The translations under genes were made by a program, and so were the position numbers. A stretch of DNA of 64,000 bases from NCBI RefSeq assembly GCF_003846185.1, contig NZ_ML123034.1:5104194-5168193 (forward strand), read 5' to 3'. The stretch comes from Streptomyces sp. ADI96-02. Its GTDB lineage: Bacteria > Actinomycetota > Actinomycetes > Streptomycetales > Streptomycetaceae. Below the pieces are notes generated by a model that was not told where the DNA came from, did no database searches, and was given only the letters and a program-made list of their open reading frames with translations. Below are positions 27,206 to 34,552 of this stretch, one piece after another (position 1 is the first letter of the stretch; every line of letters begins with the position of its first letter).

Positions 27206-27507
27206 ACGTCTGGATCGCCATCGGGCTGACCGTGGTCGGCTGCTACCTCACGAAGCTGCTGGGCCTGCTCGTGCCCGCGGGAGTGCTGGAACGTCCGCTC
27301 GTCCAGCGGATGGCCGCCCTGCTGCCGGTGGCGCTGCTCGCGGCCCTCACCGCGCAGCAGACCTTCGCCGACGGCCGGTACCTGGCCCTGGACGCCCGGG
27401 CCGCCGGGCTCGCGGCGGCGGCGCTGGCACTCGTCCTGCGCGCCCCCTTCCTGGTGGTCGTCGGCGCCGGGGTCGCCGTCACGGCGGGAGTGCGCGCCCT
27501 GACCTGA
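27202..27507 (+). CDS. azlD: AzlD-family small exporter subunit
   Basis: A 101-residue membrane protein with about three hydrophobic segments, including VWIAIGLTVVGCYLTKLLG at the N-terminus and LLPVALLAALTAQQTFADG in the middle. It is the obligate partner of AzlC, as BrnE is of BrnF in Corynebacterium. The GTG start overlaps the azlC stop by 4 nt, indicating translational coupling. Confidence 0.88.
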   Translation: MNVWIAIGLTVVGCYLTKLLGLLVPAGVLERPLVQRMAALLPVALLAALTAQQTFADGRYLALDARAAGLAAAALALVLRAPFLVVVGAGVAVTAGVRALT

Positions 27508-27538
27508 GCGCTCCTTCGCACCGGCAGCCACCGTACGG

Positions 27539-28453
27539 TCAACCGAGCGGTCGGCCGTACGCCCGCAGGGTCCCCAGCGCCTTCAGCGTGACCAACGGCC
27601 GTCCCTCCAGCGCCGTGCCCGGGGCCCACTGCCGCCAGTTCACCGGCCATCCGCCGTCCTCCTGCTGCTCGGCCGCCAGATGGTCCAGCGAGCGCTCCAT
27701 CTCCTCGTCGGTGAACCAGCGCCGGGCCAGCGATCCGGGTGTACGGGCGTAGTCGTGCGGGAAGTGCTGCTCCCCCGGGGCGTAGCCGACCGCCACCGGG
27801 TACTCCGCCCGCCGGGCCGGATCCATGACGGCGAGCCGCTGCTCGCGCACCAGCCGGCCGAGCCGGTCCGCCGCCACCTCGGCGCGGGCCCGGTCCGGAG
27901 CACCGTCCAGGAAGGCGACGGCGGCCTCGATCTCGTAGGGGTGCGACTGCTCCAGGGCGTCGACGGCGCTCCAGCAGAAGTCGGTGGCCCGGAACAGCCA
28001 GGCGTGCCAGACCTGATTGCGGTGCAGCAGTCCGACGACGGGACCGGTCGCCAGCAGTTCGGCGGGCGGATCGTCGACGATCGGGATGAACGGAGCGGCG
28101 GGATAGCCGCGCTGCGAGGGGAGGAGCGCGGGCAGCGCCCCTTCTCGGGTCGACGCATCGGTCAGGTAGCGACAGATTCGTTCAATGCGGGGCCCGCTGC
28201 AACGGTCGATCGAGTCAAGAACGCTCAGCGCGTGGGCAGTGTGCAGCGGTTGACTGACCGGACCCCGAAGGTCGGGTTCCAGCGCGTGCCCGTACCCGCC
28301 GTCCTCGTTCCGGTAGGCGGCGAGCGCCGTCTCGACGGCGTCCGGATCCCCGCCGAGGAAGCCGTGGGCGAACCTGCGCTGTTCGAGGACCCGGGCGGTG
28401 AGCCAGATGAACTGCTCGGCGCGGGCGAGAGGGTTTGCTCCGGTTCCAGCCAT
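27539..28453 (-). CDS. hypothetical protein with prenyltransferase-like alpha-toroid repeats
   Basis: A 304-residue soluble protein of unknown function. It has repeats resembling QW-type squalene-cyclase/protein-prenyltransferase toroid helices: YRNEDGGYGHALEPDLRG near residue 45 and QQEDGGWPVNWRQWAPG near 265. No DXDD cyclase motif or other catalytic signature is visible, so terpene chemistry is not supported. The gene is monocistronic, convergent with azlD and divergent from the DUF3046 gene. TACGGT (28460-28465 on the complement) lies 6 nt before the ATG, indicating a leaderless mRNA and fixing the start at 28453 rather than 28489. Confidence 0.7.
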   Translation of the reverse strand: MAGTGANPLARAEQFIWLTARVLEQRRFAHGFLGGDPDAVETALAAYRNEDGGYGHALEPDLRGPVSQPLHTAHALSVLDSIDRCSGPRIERICRYLTDASTREGALPALLPSQRGYPAAPFIPIVDDPPAELLATGPVVGLLHRNQVWHAWLFRATDFCWSAVDALEQSHPYEIEAAVAFLDGAPDRARAEVAADRLGRLVREQRLAVMDPARRAEYPVAVGYAPGEQHFPHDYARTPGSLARRWFTDEEMERSLDHLAAEQQEDGGWPVNWRQWAPGTALEGRPLVTLKALGTLRAYGRPLG

Positions 28454-28533
28454 GCAGCGACCGTAGAACGGAATGGGGCCCCGGCACATGCCCGCCGGAC
28501 CGGCTGCACTCTCAGGAGCGCGATACTGAGGGC

Positions 28534-28728
28534 ATGCGGTTGACGATTTTCTGGGAGCGGATGGCCGACCACTTCGGTGCGGCCTACGCGGACTCCTTCG
28601 CCCGTGACCATGTGATGGCCGAACTGGGCGGCCGTACCGTGCACGAGGCGCTGGAGGCGGGCTGGGACGCGAAGGACGTCTGGCGCGCGGTCTGCGCCGC
28701 CATGGACGTACCCGCCGACAAGCGCTGA
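28534..28728 (+). CDS. DUF3046 family protein
   Basis: A 64-residue protein with the typical DUF3046 features: MRLTIFWERM start, FGAAYADSFARDHVM, LGGRTVHEALEAG and WRAVC. Function is unknown; in actinobacteria the gene is repeatedly found just upstream of recA, as here, which suggests a link to DNA metabolism, by context only. GATACT lies 6 nt before the ATG, so the transcript is probably leaderless. Confidence 0.85.
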   Translation: MRLTIFWERMADHFGAAYADSFARDHVMAELGGRTVHEALEAGWDAKDVWRAVCAAMDVPADKR

Positions 28729-28825
28729 CAGCCGTCCGCCCGTGCCCCCCGGGGGCCGCCGGGGCGCCGGGGGACAGCTTCGGGGCGGCGGACGAACCGC
28801 CGGAGGCATGGGCGAGACTTGTCCC

Positions 28826-30199
28826 GTGTCATCGACAGACGAGACCGCCGCGGCCCGGCCGCCCACCTCACCTCCCCTTCCGCCGACCGACGCGCCGCCC
28901 GCGCAGCCGTCCGGGAAGGGGCCTGTCCGCATGCCCGGCTGGCTGCCGCGTGCGATGGTGCTGGCCCTGGCGCTCTACGCCTGCTTCCGCCTGGGCAGCT
29001 GGGCGTTCGACCAGCTCATCGGACTGCTCACCAATGTGCTGATCGCGTTCTTCCTCGCTCTCGCCATCGAGCCCGCGGTGAGCCGGATGTCGGGCCGCGG
29101 AATGCGCCGCGGACTGGCCACCTCCCTGGTCTTCCTCGGTGTGCTGATCATCGGCGTCGGCTTCGTCGTCCTGCTCGGATCGATGCTCGCGGGCCAGATC
29201 GTGGACATGGTCGACGAGTTCCCCAAGTACATCGACTCGGTGATCAACTGGGCCAACCAGACCTTCCGCACCGACCTCTCCCGCGTCGAGGTCCAGGACA
29301 GCCTGTTGCACTCGGACTGGCTCCAGAGATACGTGCAGAACAGCGCGACCGGAGTGCTCGACGTCTCCACCACGGTGATCGGCGGGCTCTTCAGACTGCT
29401 GACGATCTTCCTGTTCTCCTTCTACTTCGCCGCCGACGGCCCCCGGCTGCGCCGTGCCCTGTGCTCGGTGCTGCCGCCGGCTCGGCAGGCCGAAGTCCTG
29501 CGCGCCTGGGAAATCGCGGTCGACAAGACCGGCGGCTACATCTACTCGCGCGGCCTGATGGCCCTGATCTCCGGTGTCGCCCACTACGTCCTGCTGATGA
29601 TCCTCGGTGTGCCCTACGCCCCGGCGCTCGCGGTCTGGGTCGGGCTCGTCTCGCAGTTCATCCCCACCATCGGCACCTATCTGGCGGGCGCGCTGCCGAT
29701 GCTGATCGCGTTCACGGTCGATCCCTGGTACGCGCTGTGGGTGCTCGGGTTCGTCGTGGTCTACCAGCAGTTCGAGAACTACGTGCTGCAGCCCAAGCTC
29801 ACCTCCAAGACGGTCGACATCCACCCGGCCGTCGCCTTCGGCTCGGTGGTCGCGGGAACCGCCCTGTTGGGAGCGGTCGGCGCGCTGATCGCGATCCCGG
29901 CCATCGCCACGCTCCAGGCGTTCCTCGGCGCCTACGTGAAGCGGTACGACGTCACGGACGATCCGAGGGTGCACGGAGGCCGGCGCACCCGGCGCGGAGA
30001 TCCGCTGTTCCTACGGATGCGCCGGGGACTGGGCGGACGGGTCGGGGCGGCCGGATCCGGAAGGTCCGGGGAGACGGGAACGGGTGATTCCGGAACGGGG
30101 CGCGCAACGGCGGTCCGCTCAGGAACGGTCGGATCCGGAACAGCCGGATCCGCGAACGGAGCGCCGGACGCGGCCGTGCCGCGCAGCCCCGCCGGCTGA
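28826..30199 (+). CDS. AI-2E-family transporter-like membrane protein
   Basis: A 457-residue polytopic protein of the AI-2E/PerM family, with about seven to eight hydrophobic helices between residues 45 and 375 and the signature region QFIPTIGTYLAGALPML followed by FVVVYQQFENYVLQPK. Members include TqsA and sodium/proton exchangers; the substrate here is unknown. The cytoplasmic C-terminus (about 385-457) is Gly/Ser/Thr-rich, encoded by degenerate GGATCCGGAA-type repeats. The GTG at 28826 has GAGACT 6 nt upstream and no Shine-Dalgarno, so it is preferred to the ATG at 28808. Confidence 0.8.
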   Translation: MSSTDETAAARPPTSPPLPPTDAPPAQPSGKGPVRMPGWLPRAMVLALALYACFRLGSWAFDQLIGLLTNVLIAFFLALAIEPAVSRMSGRGMRRGLATSLVFLGVLIIGVGFVVLLGSMLAGQIVDMVDEFPKYIDSVINWANQTFRTDLSRVEVQDSLLHSDWLQRYVQNSATGVLDVSTTVIGGLFRLLTIFLFSFYFAADGPRLRRALCSVLPPARQAEVLRAWEIAVDKTGGYIYSRGLMALISGVAHYVLLMILGVPYAPALAVWVGLVSQFIPTIGTYLAGALPMLIAFTVDPWYALWVLGFVVVYQQFENYVLQPKLTSKTVDIHPAVAFGSVVAGTALLGAVGALIAIPAIATLQAFLGAYVKRYDVTDDPRVHGGRRTRRGDPLFLRMRRGLGGRVGAAGSGRSGETGTGDSGTGRATAVRSGTVGSGTAGSANGAPDAAVPRSPAG

Positions 30200-30279
30200 G
30201 GACGCGAACGGCGTGCCCCCGGCCCGGTCCGGCGGCTGAGGCGCCGCGACCGGTGAGGCCCGGGGGTCGTGTGGTGCGC

Positions 30280-30312
30280 TTGACACCAAAATCGAACATC
30301 CATTCTTATGGA
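30280..30312 (+). promoter_or_regulatory. recA promoter with LexA (SOS) box
   Basis: TTGACA (30280-30285) is a perfect -35. A -10 can be drawn at 30303-30308 (TTCTTA, 17-nt spacer). Between and over them lies TCGAACATCCATTCTT; its core GAACATCCATTC (30294-30305) matches the actinobacterial SOS box GAAC-N4-GTTC with one mismatch. LexA bound here would block RNA polymerase. The rest of the 246-bp gap before recA has no gene. Confidence 0.75.
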
Positions 30313-30445
30313 ATTCCGGCCGGGTTTCCCGGGCCCCGACCGCGGAGTTGTCCACAGGTCGGGGAGACGTCGAGGCCCATTGTCAGTGGCAGGGGTTAGC
30401 GTCTGTCACGTGAAGCGATCGACTCAAGCAAATCGGGTGGAACCC

Positions 30446-31576
30446 ATGGCAGGAACCGACCGCGAGAAGGCGCTGGACGCCGCGCTCGCGCAGATTGAAC
30501 GACAGTTCGGCAAGGGTGCGGTGATGCGCCTCGGCGAACGGCCCAACGAGCCCATCGAGGTCATCCCGACGGGATCGACCGCCCTCGACGTCGCCCTCGG
30601 CGTCGGCGGCCTGCCGCGTGGCCGCGTGGTGGAGGTGTACGGGCCGGAGTCCTCCGGAAAGACGACGCTGACGCTGCACGCCGTGGCGAACGCGCAGAAG
30701 CTCGGCGGCTCGGTGGCGTTCATCGACGCCGAGCACGCGCTGGACCCGGAGTACGCGAAGAAGCTCGGCGTCGACATCGACAACCTCATCCTGTCCCAGC
30801 CGGACAACGGCGAGCAGGCGCTGGAGATCGTCGACATGCTGGTCCGCTCCGGTGCTCTGGACCTGATCGTCATCGACTCCGTCGCGGCCCTCGTGCCCCG
30901 CGCGGAGATCGAGGGCGAGATGGGCGACTCGCACGTGGGTCTCCAGGCGCGGCTGATGAGCCAGGCCCTCCGCAAGATCACCAGTGCGCTCAACCAGTCC
31001 AAGACCACGGCCATCTTCATCAACCAGCTCCGCGAGAAGATCGGGGTGATGTTCGGTTCCCCGGAGACCACGACCGGTGGCCGGGCGCTGAAGTTCTACG
31101 CCTCGGTGCGCCTCGACATCCGCCGGATCGAGACCCTGAAGGACGGCACCGACGCCGTGGGCAACCGCACCCGCGTCAAGGTCGTCAAGAACAAGGTCGC
31201 GCCGCCGTTCAAGCAGGCCGAGTTCGACATCCTCTACGGCCAGGGCATCAGCCGCGAGGGCGGCCTGATCGACATGGGCGTGGAGCACGGCTTCGTCCGC
31301 AAGGCCGGCGCCTGGTACACGTACGAGGGCGACCAGCTCGGCCAGGGCAAGGAGAACGCCCGCAACTTCCTCAAGGACAACCCCGACCTCGCCAACGAGA
31401 TCGAGAAGAAGATCCTGGAGAAGCTGGGTGTCGGCGTCCGCCCGGAGGCGGCGACGGGCGAGCCCGCCGCGGACGCCGCCGCGGCCGGGGGGCCCGGTGT
31501 CGACGCCGCGGCGAAGCCGGCGGCCACAGCGGCGACCAAGGCCAAGCCGGCCAAGACCGCGGCGGCCAAGAGCTAG
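30446..31576 (+). CDS. recA: recombinase RecA
   Basis: A 376-residue recombinase. It has Walker A GPESSGKTT (near residue 69), Walker B LIVIDSVAAL, the DNA-binding L1/L2 regions (EIEGEMGDSHVGLQARLMSQ and FGSPETTTGGRALKFYAS) and the FINQLREKIG segment. It catalyses strand exchange and stimulates LexA self-cleavage. The C-terminal 45 residues are an Ala/Lys-rich tail typical of Streptomyces RecA. GGGTGGA precedes the ATG by 4 nt. The 5' leader is about 130 nt. recX starts 3 nt after the stop, so the two are cotranscribed. Confidence 0.97.
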   Translation: MAGTDREKALDAALAQIERQFGKGAVMRLGERPNEPIEVIPTGSTALDVALGVGGLPRGRVVEVYGPESSGKTTLTLHAVANAQKLGGSVAFIDAEHALDPEYAKKLGVDIDNLILSQPDNGEQALEIVDMLVRSGALDLIVIDSVAALVPRAEIEGEMGDSHVGLQARLMSQALRKITSALNQSKTTAIFINQLREKIGVMFGSPETTTGGRALKFYASVRLDIRRIETLKDGTDAVGNRTRVKVVKNKVAPPFKQAEFDILYGQGISREGGLIDMGVEHGFVRKAGAWYTYEGDQLGQGKENARNFLKDNPDLANEIEKKILEKLGVGVRPEAATGEPAADAAAAGGPGVDAAAKPAATAATKAKPAKTAAAKS

Positions 31577-31579
31577 GCC

Positions 31580-32341
31580 GTGACACGTCGTACGGAATGG
31601 CCGGGAGGCTCAGCGGAGCCCGGCCACGGCCACGAGTCCGCCGACGGGCCTGCCTACGGACCCGCCGTCGGGGCCGCCGACGGGTACGGATCCGAGCCGG
31701 GGGCCGGCTCCACGCCGCGGTCGGGGGGCCGCAGGCGCGGCGAGGGCGGCGCGGGGTTCGGCGAAGGGGCGGGGCGTCGGGCCCGTTCCGGCACCACAGG
31801 CAGCGGCTCCCCTTCCTCGTCGAGGGCCGAGTCGGGGGAGCCGCGAGATCCGGTCGAGCAGGCGCGCAACATCTGCCTGCGCCTGCTCACCGGAACGCCG
31901 AGGACGCGCAAGCAGCTCGCGGACGCGCTGCGGAAGCGGGAGATCCCGGACGAGGCGGCCGAAGAAGTCCTCTCCCGCTTCGAGGACGTCGGGCTGATCG
32001 ACGATGCCGCGTTCGCCGGGGCGTGGGTGGAGTCCCGGCACCACGGTCGGGGTCTCGCGCGCCGGGCGCTCGTCCGCGAGCTGCGCACCAAGGGCGTGGA
32101 CTCCGCGGTGATCGACGACGCGGTCGGCAGGCTCGACGCCGAACAGGAGGAGGAGACGGCCAGGGAGCTCGTCGCCCGCAAGCTCCGCTCCACGCGGGGC
32201 CTGGACCGCGACAAGCGGCTGCGCCGCCTGGCCGGGATGCTCGCACGCAAGGGATACGGGGAGGGCATGGCCCTGCGTGTGGTGCGGCAGGCGCTGGAGG
32301 AGGAGGGCGAGGACACGGAGGGGCTGGACGAGCCCTTCTGA
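31580..32341 (+). CDS. recX: RecA regulator RecX
   Basis: A 253-residue regulator that binds RecA filaments and limits their activity. Three-helix RecX repeats occupy about residues 90-245, with the family landmarks LLTGTPRTRKQLADALRKRE, GLIDDAAFAGAWVESR and RALVRELRTKGVD. The first 85 residues are a Gly/Ser/Arg-rich extension not found in E. coli RecX, probably disordered. The GTG start is 3 nt after the recA stop. Confidence 0.93.
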   Translation: MTRRTEWPGGSAEPGHGHESADGPAYGPAVGAADGYGSEPGAGSTPRSGGRRRGEGGAGFGEGAGRRARSGTTGSGSPSSSRAESGEPRDPVEQARNICLRLLTGTPRTRKQLADALRKREIPDEAAEEVLSRFEDVGLIDDAAFAGAWVESRHHGRGLARRALVRELRTKGVDSAVIDDAVGRLDAEQEEETARELVARKLRSTRGLDRDKRLRRLAGMLARKGYGEGMALRVVRQALEEEGEDTEGLDEPF

Positions 32342-32357
32342 GGCCGGGGCGAGGAGG

Positions 32358-33041
32358 TCAGTGGCCGGCCAGGGCCGCGCGGCGGGCGGCGCCCTCGATG
32401 AGGGCCAGGGCGTCGGCCGAGGTGCGGCCGGGGTGGCGGTTCCACGGGCCGATCAGGCCGGTCCATCCCTGGGCGCGGAGTTCGGTGATCAGCCAGGCGC
32501 CGGACCGGTTCACGGTGTCGAGGGAGCCGTACCCGAGCCGGTGGGCGCTGAGCAGCGCGCCGCAGACGCACCGGGCGCCCCGGGCATCGCGCAGCCGGTA
32601 CGGGGTGTTCTGCCAGCCCCACTCGGCCAGGATCTGCCGCGCGTAGCCGAGTTGGGTGGACGGCCTCAGATCGGCCTGGCCGATCCGACGCCAGGCGTGG
32701 ACGCGGTCGGGCAGCACCGCCCCGAGCCGGCCGGGGAGCGGGCGCTCCTGGGGAGGGGCGGCCGGCAGAGACCGCAGCGAGTCGTCGATGAGCCGGTCGA
32801 CGGGGACGGACAGCAGGCTCCGCCAGTCGCCGGGCCCCGGGTGAGCGAGTCCTTCGGAGCCGGCCGACGCCGTGGGCTTCGGCGTGCGGAGGCCCGGCGA
32901 GCGTGCGGGCTCGTGGGCGGTGTGCTCCCAGCCGGTGACGATCTGCTGCCACGCCTCGGTGTCATGCAGCCGGGAAGCCTGGGCGTCGAGTTCGTCGGGA
33001 GTGAGAACGGGGATCGCCATGAATGTGTCATCTCCGAACAT
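32358..33041 (-). CDS. conserved hypothetical protein
   Basis: A 227-residue soluble protein not recognised. The C-terminal half is the more structured part, with Trp-rich IGQADLRPSTQLGYARQIL, WGWQNTPYRLRDA, a CVCG pair and LITELRAQGWTGLIGPWNRH. No catalytic motif or membrane segment is evident. The ATG at 33041 has GAGGA 5 nt upstream; ATG 33020 is also possible. It is convergent with recX (16 bp apart) and 143 bp downstream of the rhodanese gene on the same strand. The gene's position after recX seems conserved in Streptomyces, from memory only. Confidence 0.7.
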   Translation of the reverse strand: MFGDDTFMAIPVLTPDELDAQASRLHDTEAWQQIVTGWEHTAHEPARSPGLRTPKPTASAGSEGLAHPGPGDWRSLLSVPVDRLIDDSLRSLPAAPPQERPLPGRLGAVLPDRVHAWRRIGQADLRPSTQLGYARQILAEWGWQNTPYRLRDARGARCVCGALLSAHRLGYGSLDTVNRSGAWLITELRAQGWTGLIGPWNRHPGRTSADALALIEGAARRAALAGH

Positions 33042-33183
33042 TTCGGTCCTCGTGTACGAGGCGAATGTCGGTCGCTGACGGCGACAGCTCCAGTAGAACG
33101 TGGCGTTCGGGTGGGCACGGCAGCAGGGGTGGGGCAACCGGTTCGCGGCCTCGCGGCCCGTGTGCGACCGGCCGGGAGCGGCG

Positions 33184-33666
33184 TCAGGCGTCGGTGGGCC
33201 GGTCGACCGGGAGCCCCGCCGCGCGCCATGCCTGGAAGCCGCCGATCAGATCCGTGGCGCGGTGCAGGCCGAGTTGGCGCAGGGAGAGCACCGCGAGGCT
33301 CGACGCGTATCCCTCATTGCAGATCACCACCACCGGGAGGTCGTGGCTCACCGCCTCGGGCGCGCGGTGGCTGCCCTGTGGGTCGAGCCGCCACTCCAGT
33401 TCGTTGCGCTCGACGATCAGCGCACCGGGGATGAGCCCGTCCTTCTCGCGGAGGGCGGCGTACCGGATGTCCACCAGCAATGCCCCCTCCCCAAGCGCCG
33501 AGGCGGCCTCGTGCGGGCCGATCCGGTCATAACCGCTCCTGACCCGCTCCAGCAGCTCGTCTATGCCGACGCGTTCCGAGCTGGAGGAGACGGGCGGCGC
33601 GTCCGGAGTGCTCGATGCGCCCGAGGTGTCGGCCCCTGCTCCCCGCCCGTTCCGGTCGGCGCTCAC
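33184..33666 (-). CDS. rhodanese-like sulfurtransferase
   Basis: A 160-residue single-domain rhodanese. The CH2A-like LLVDIRYAALREKDGLIPGA and the active-site loop ICNEGYASS, with its persulfide-forming Cys, are intact, followed by LSLRQLGLHRATDLIGGFQA. The GTG start overlaps the stop of the cysteine dioxygenase gene by 4 nt, so the two are translationally coupled. Together they suggest disposal or use of sulfur from cysteine; rhodanese and cysteine dioxygenase are also fused or paired in other bacteria. Confidence 0.88.
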   Translation of the reverse strand: MSADRNGRGAGADTSGASSTPDAPPVSSSSERVGIDELLERVRSGYDRIGPHEAASALGEGALLVDIRYAALREKDGLIPGALIVERNELEWRLDPQGSHRAPEAVSHDLPVVVICNEGYASSLAVLSLRQLGLHRATDLIGGFQAWRAAGLPVDRPTDA

Positions 33667-34358
33667 TGCCAGTCCTCCGGGAGCTCCGTCTGCTCCAGGC
33701 GGAGGACCGCGCCGGTGCGGCTGAAGCGGCGGATCCGCGGCAGCGGCGGATAGTACGCGTGCACGGAGACGGCGTGAACACTGTCGGACTCGTTGAGGAC
33801 CTCGTGGACGTGGTGGTGCCCGAAGGCCCGGCCCTGACCGGTCGCCAGCTCCCGCGAGCGGTCCACCCCGTCGTTCAGTTCCAGCGTCTTCCAGCCGTCG
33901 GTGGGCAGCCTGACGGCCAGCGAGTGCTCCTTGAGCGTGCCGGAGGCCGTGGTGAACGCGCCGATCGAGTCGGCGTGGTCGTGCCAGCCCGTTCCGGTTC
34001 CGGGCGGCCATCCGATCAGCCACGCCTCACTGCCGCCCGGACCGTCGAGACGGACCCAGGTGCGGCCCTCCGGGTCGAGCGGGAGGGAGGCGACGAGCGC
34101 CGCGTCCTCGGCGGTGCGACGGACGAAGTCGAGGAGTTCGGTCATCGTCGGACCGCTTGACGAACCGGCCCGCGAGCCGTCCTGGGAGTGACCCGACGCG
34201 CCGCCCGCGAGAGGCGCGGGAGGCGTGCCGGGCGCAGGGGAGGCGGCACCCTGCGGGGCTGCGGCGGGGGCGGGCACGGAGGCCGGTGAGAGCACGGAGG
34301 CGGACGAGGGCACGGCGGTGGAACCGGCCGTGGGCACGGCGGAGGAAGGGGAAGACAC
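33663..34358 (-). CDS. cdo: cysteine dioxygenase type I
   Basis: A 231-residue cupin that oxidises cysteine to cysteine sulfinate with O2 and Fe(II). The metal-binding cupin motif 1 is WHDHADSIGAFTTASGTLKE and motif 2 includes FGHHHVHEVLNES. About 70 N-terminal residues are Ala/Pro/Ser low-complexity; the conserved domain starts at MTELLDFVRRTAEDA, so the true start could be the internal ATG near 34145. The gene lies 71 bp after a Cys-rich leader peptide and a hairpin (34389-34416), and overlaps the rhodanese start. Regulation by cysteine-dependent attenuation is inferred. Confidence 0.87.
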   Translation of the reverse strand: MSSPSSAVPTAGSTAVPSSASVLSPASVPAPAAAPQGAASPAPGTPPAPLAGGASGHSQDGSRAGSSSGPTMTELLDFVRRTAEDAALVASLPLDPEGRTWVRLDGPGGSEAWLIGWPPGTGTGWHDHADSIGAFTTASGTLKEHSLAVRLPTDGWKTLELNDGVDRSRELATGQGRAFGHHHVHEVLNESDSVHAVSVHAYYPPLPRIRRFSRTGAVLRLEQTELPEDWQ

Positions 34359-34388
34359 AGGGACCGTCCTGAGAGTTCGCGTGAGAGT

Positions 34389-34416
34389 CCGGCGGCGCGC
34401 TCACCAGCGCGGCCGG
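34389..34416 (-). promoter_or_regulatory. putative attenuator hairpin between leader peptide and cysteine dioxygenase
   Basis: Outer arms CCGGC/GCCGG and inner arms CGCGCT/AGCGCG pair around a 4-nt loop with a 2-nt bulge. It begins 13 nt after the stop of the 28-codon leader peptide and ends 30 nt before the GTG of the dioxygenase. No alternative antiterminator pairing was worked out, so its mechanism is inferred. Confidence 0.5.
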
Positions 34417-34429
34417 CAGAGGAAGGCGA

Positions 34430-34516
34430 TCAGCAGGACGGCCGACACACGCAGCCCGCGTAACGGAGGAGGTCCATATGGACCCTCCGCCACAGGCGCA
34501 CATCGGTGTCGGTCAT
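34430..34516 (-). CDS. Cys-rich leader peptide (28 codons)
   Basis: An ORF of 28 codons beginning MTDTDVRLWRRVHMDL and ending CVCRPSC. Three of the last seven codons are Cys (TGC, TGT, TGC at 34451-34453, 34445-34447 and 34433-34435), immediately before TGA. It closely matches a peptide family I recall upstream of sulfur genes in Streptomyces, annotated only as putative leader peptide. A promoter TTGACC-17-TGTACT lies 7 nt from the ATG, so the mRNA is leaderless and starts with this ORF. Cysteine scarcity would stall ribosomes at its end, next to the hairpin before the cysteine dioxygenase gene. This parallels polycysteine leader ORFs described in mycobacteria. Confidence 0.82.
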   Translation of the reverse strand: MTDTDVRLWRRVHMDLLRYAGCVCRPSC

Positions 34517-34523
34517 GATCTGG

Positions 34524-34552
34524 AGTACACCATGTGCGCCCGTGCCGGTCAA
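34524..34552 (-). promoter_or_regulatory. promoter of the leader-cysteine dioxygenase-rhodanese unit
   Basis: On the minus strand TTGACC (34547-34552) is 17 nt from TGTACT (34524-34529), which is 7 nt before the leader ATG. The predicted start site falls on or next to the ATG. The -35 overlaps the stop codon of the FAD monooxygenase gene. Confidence 0.7.
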
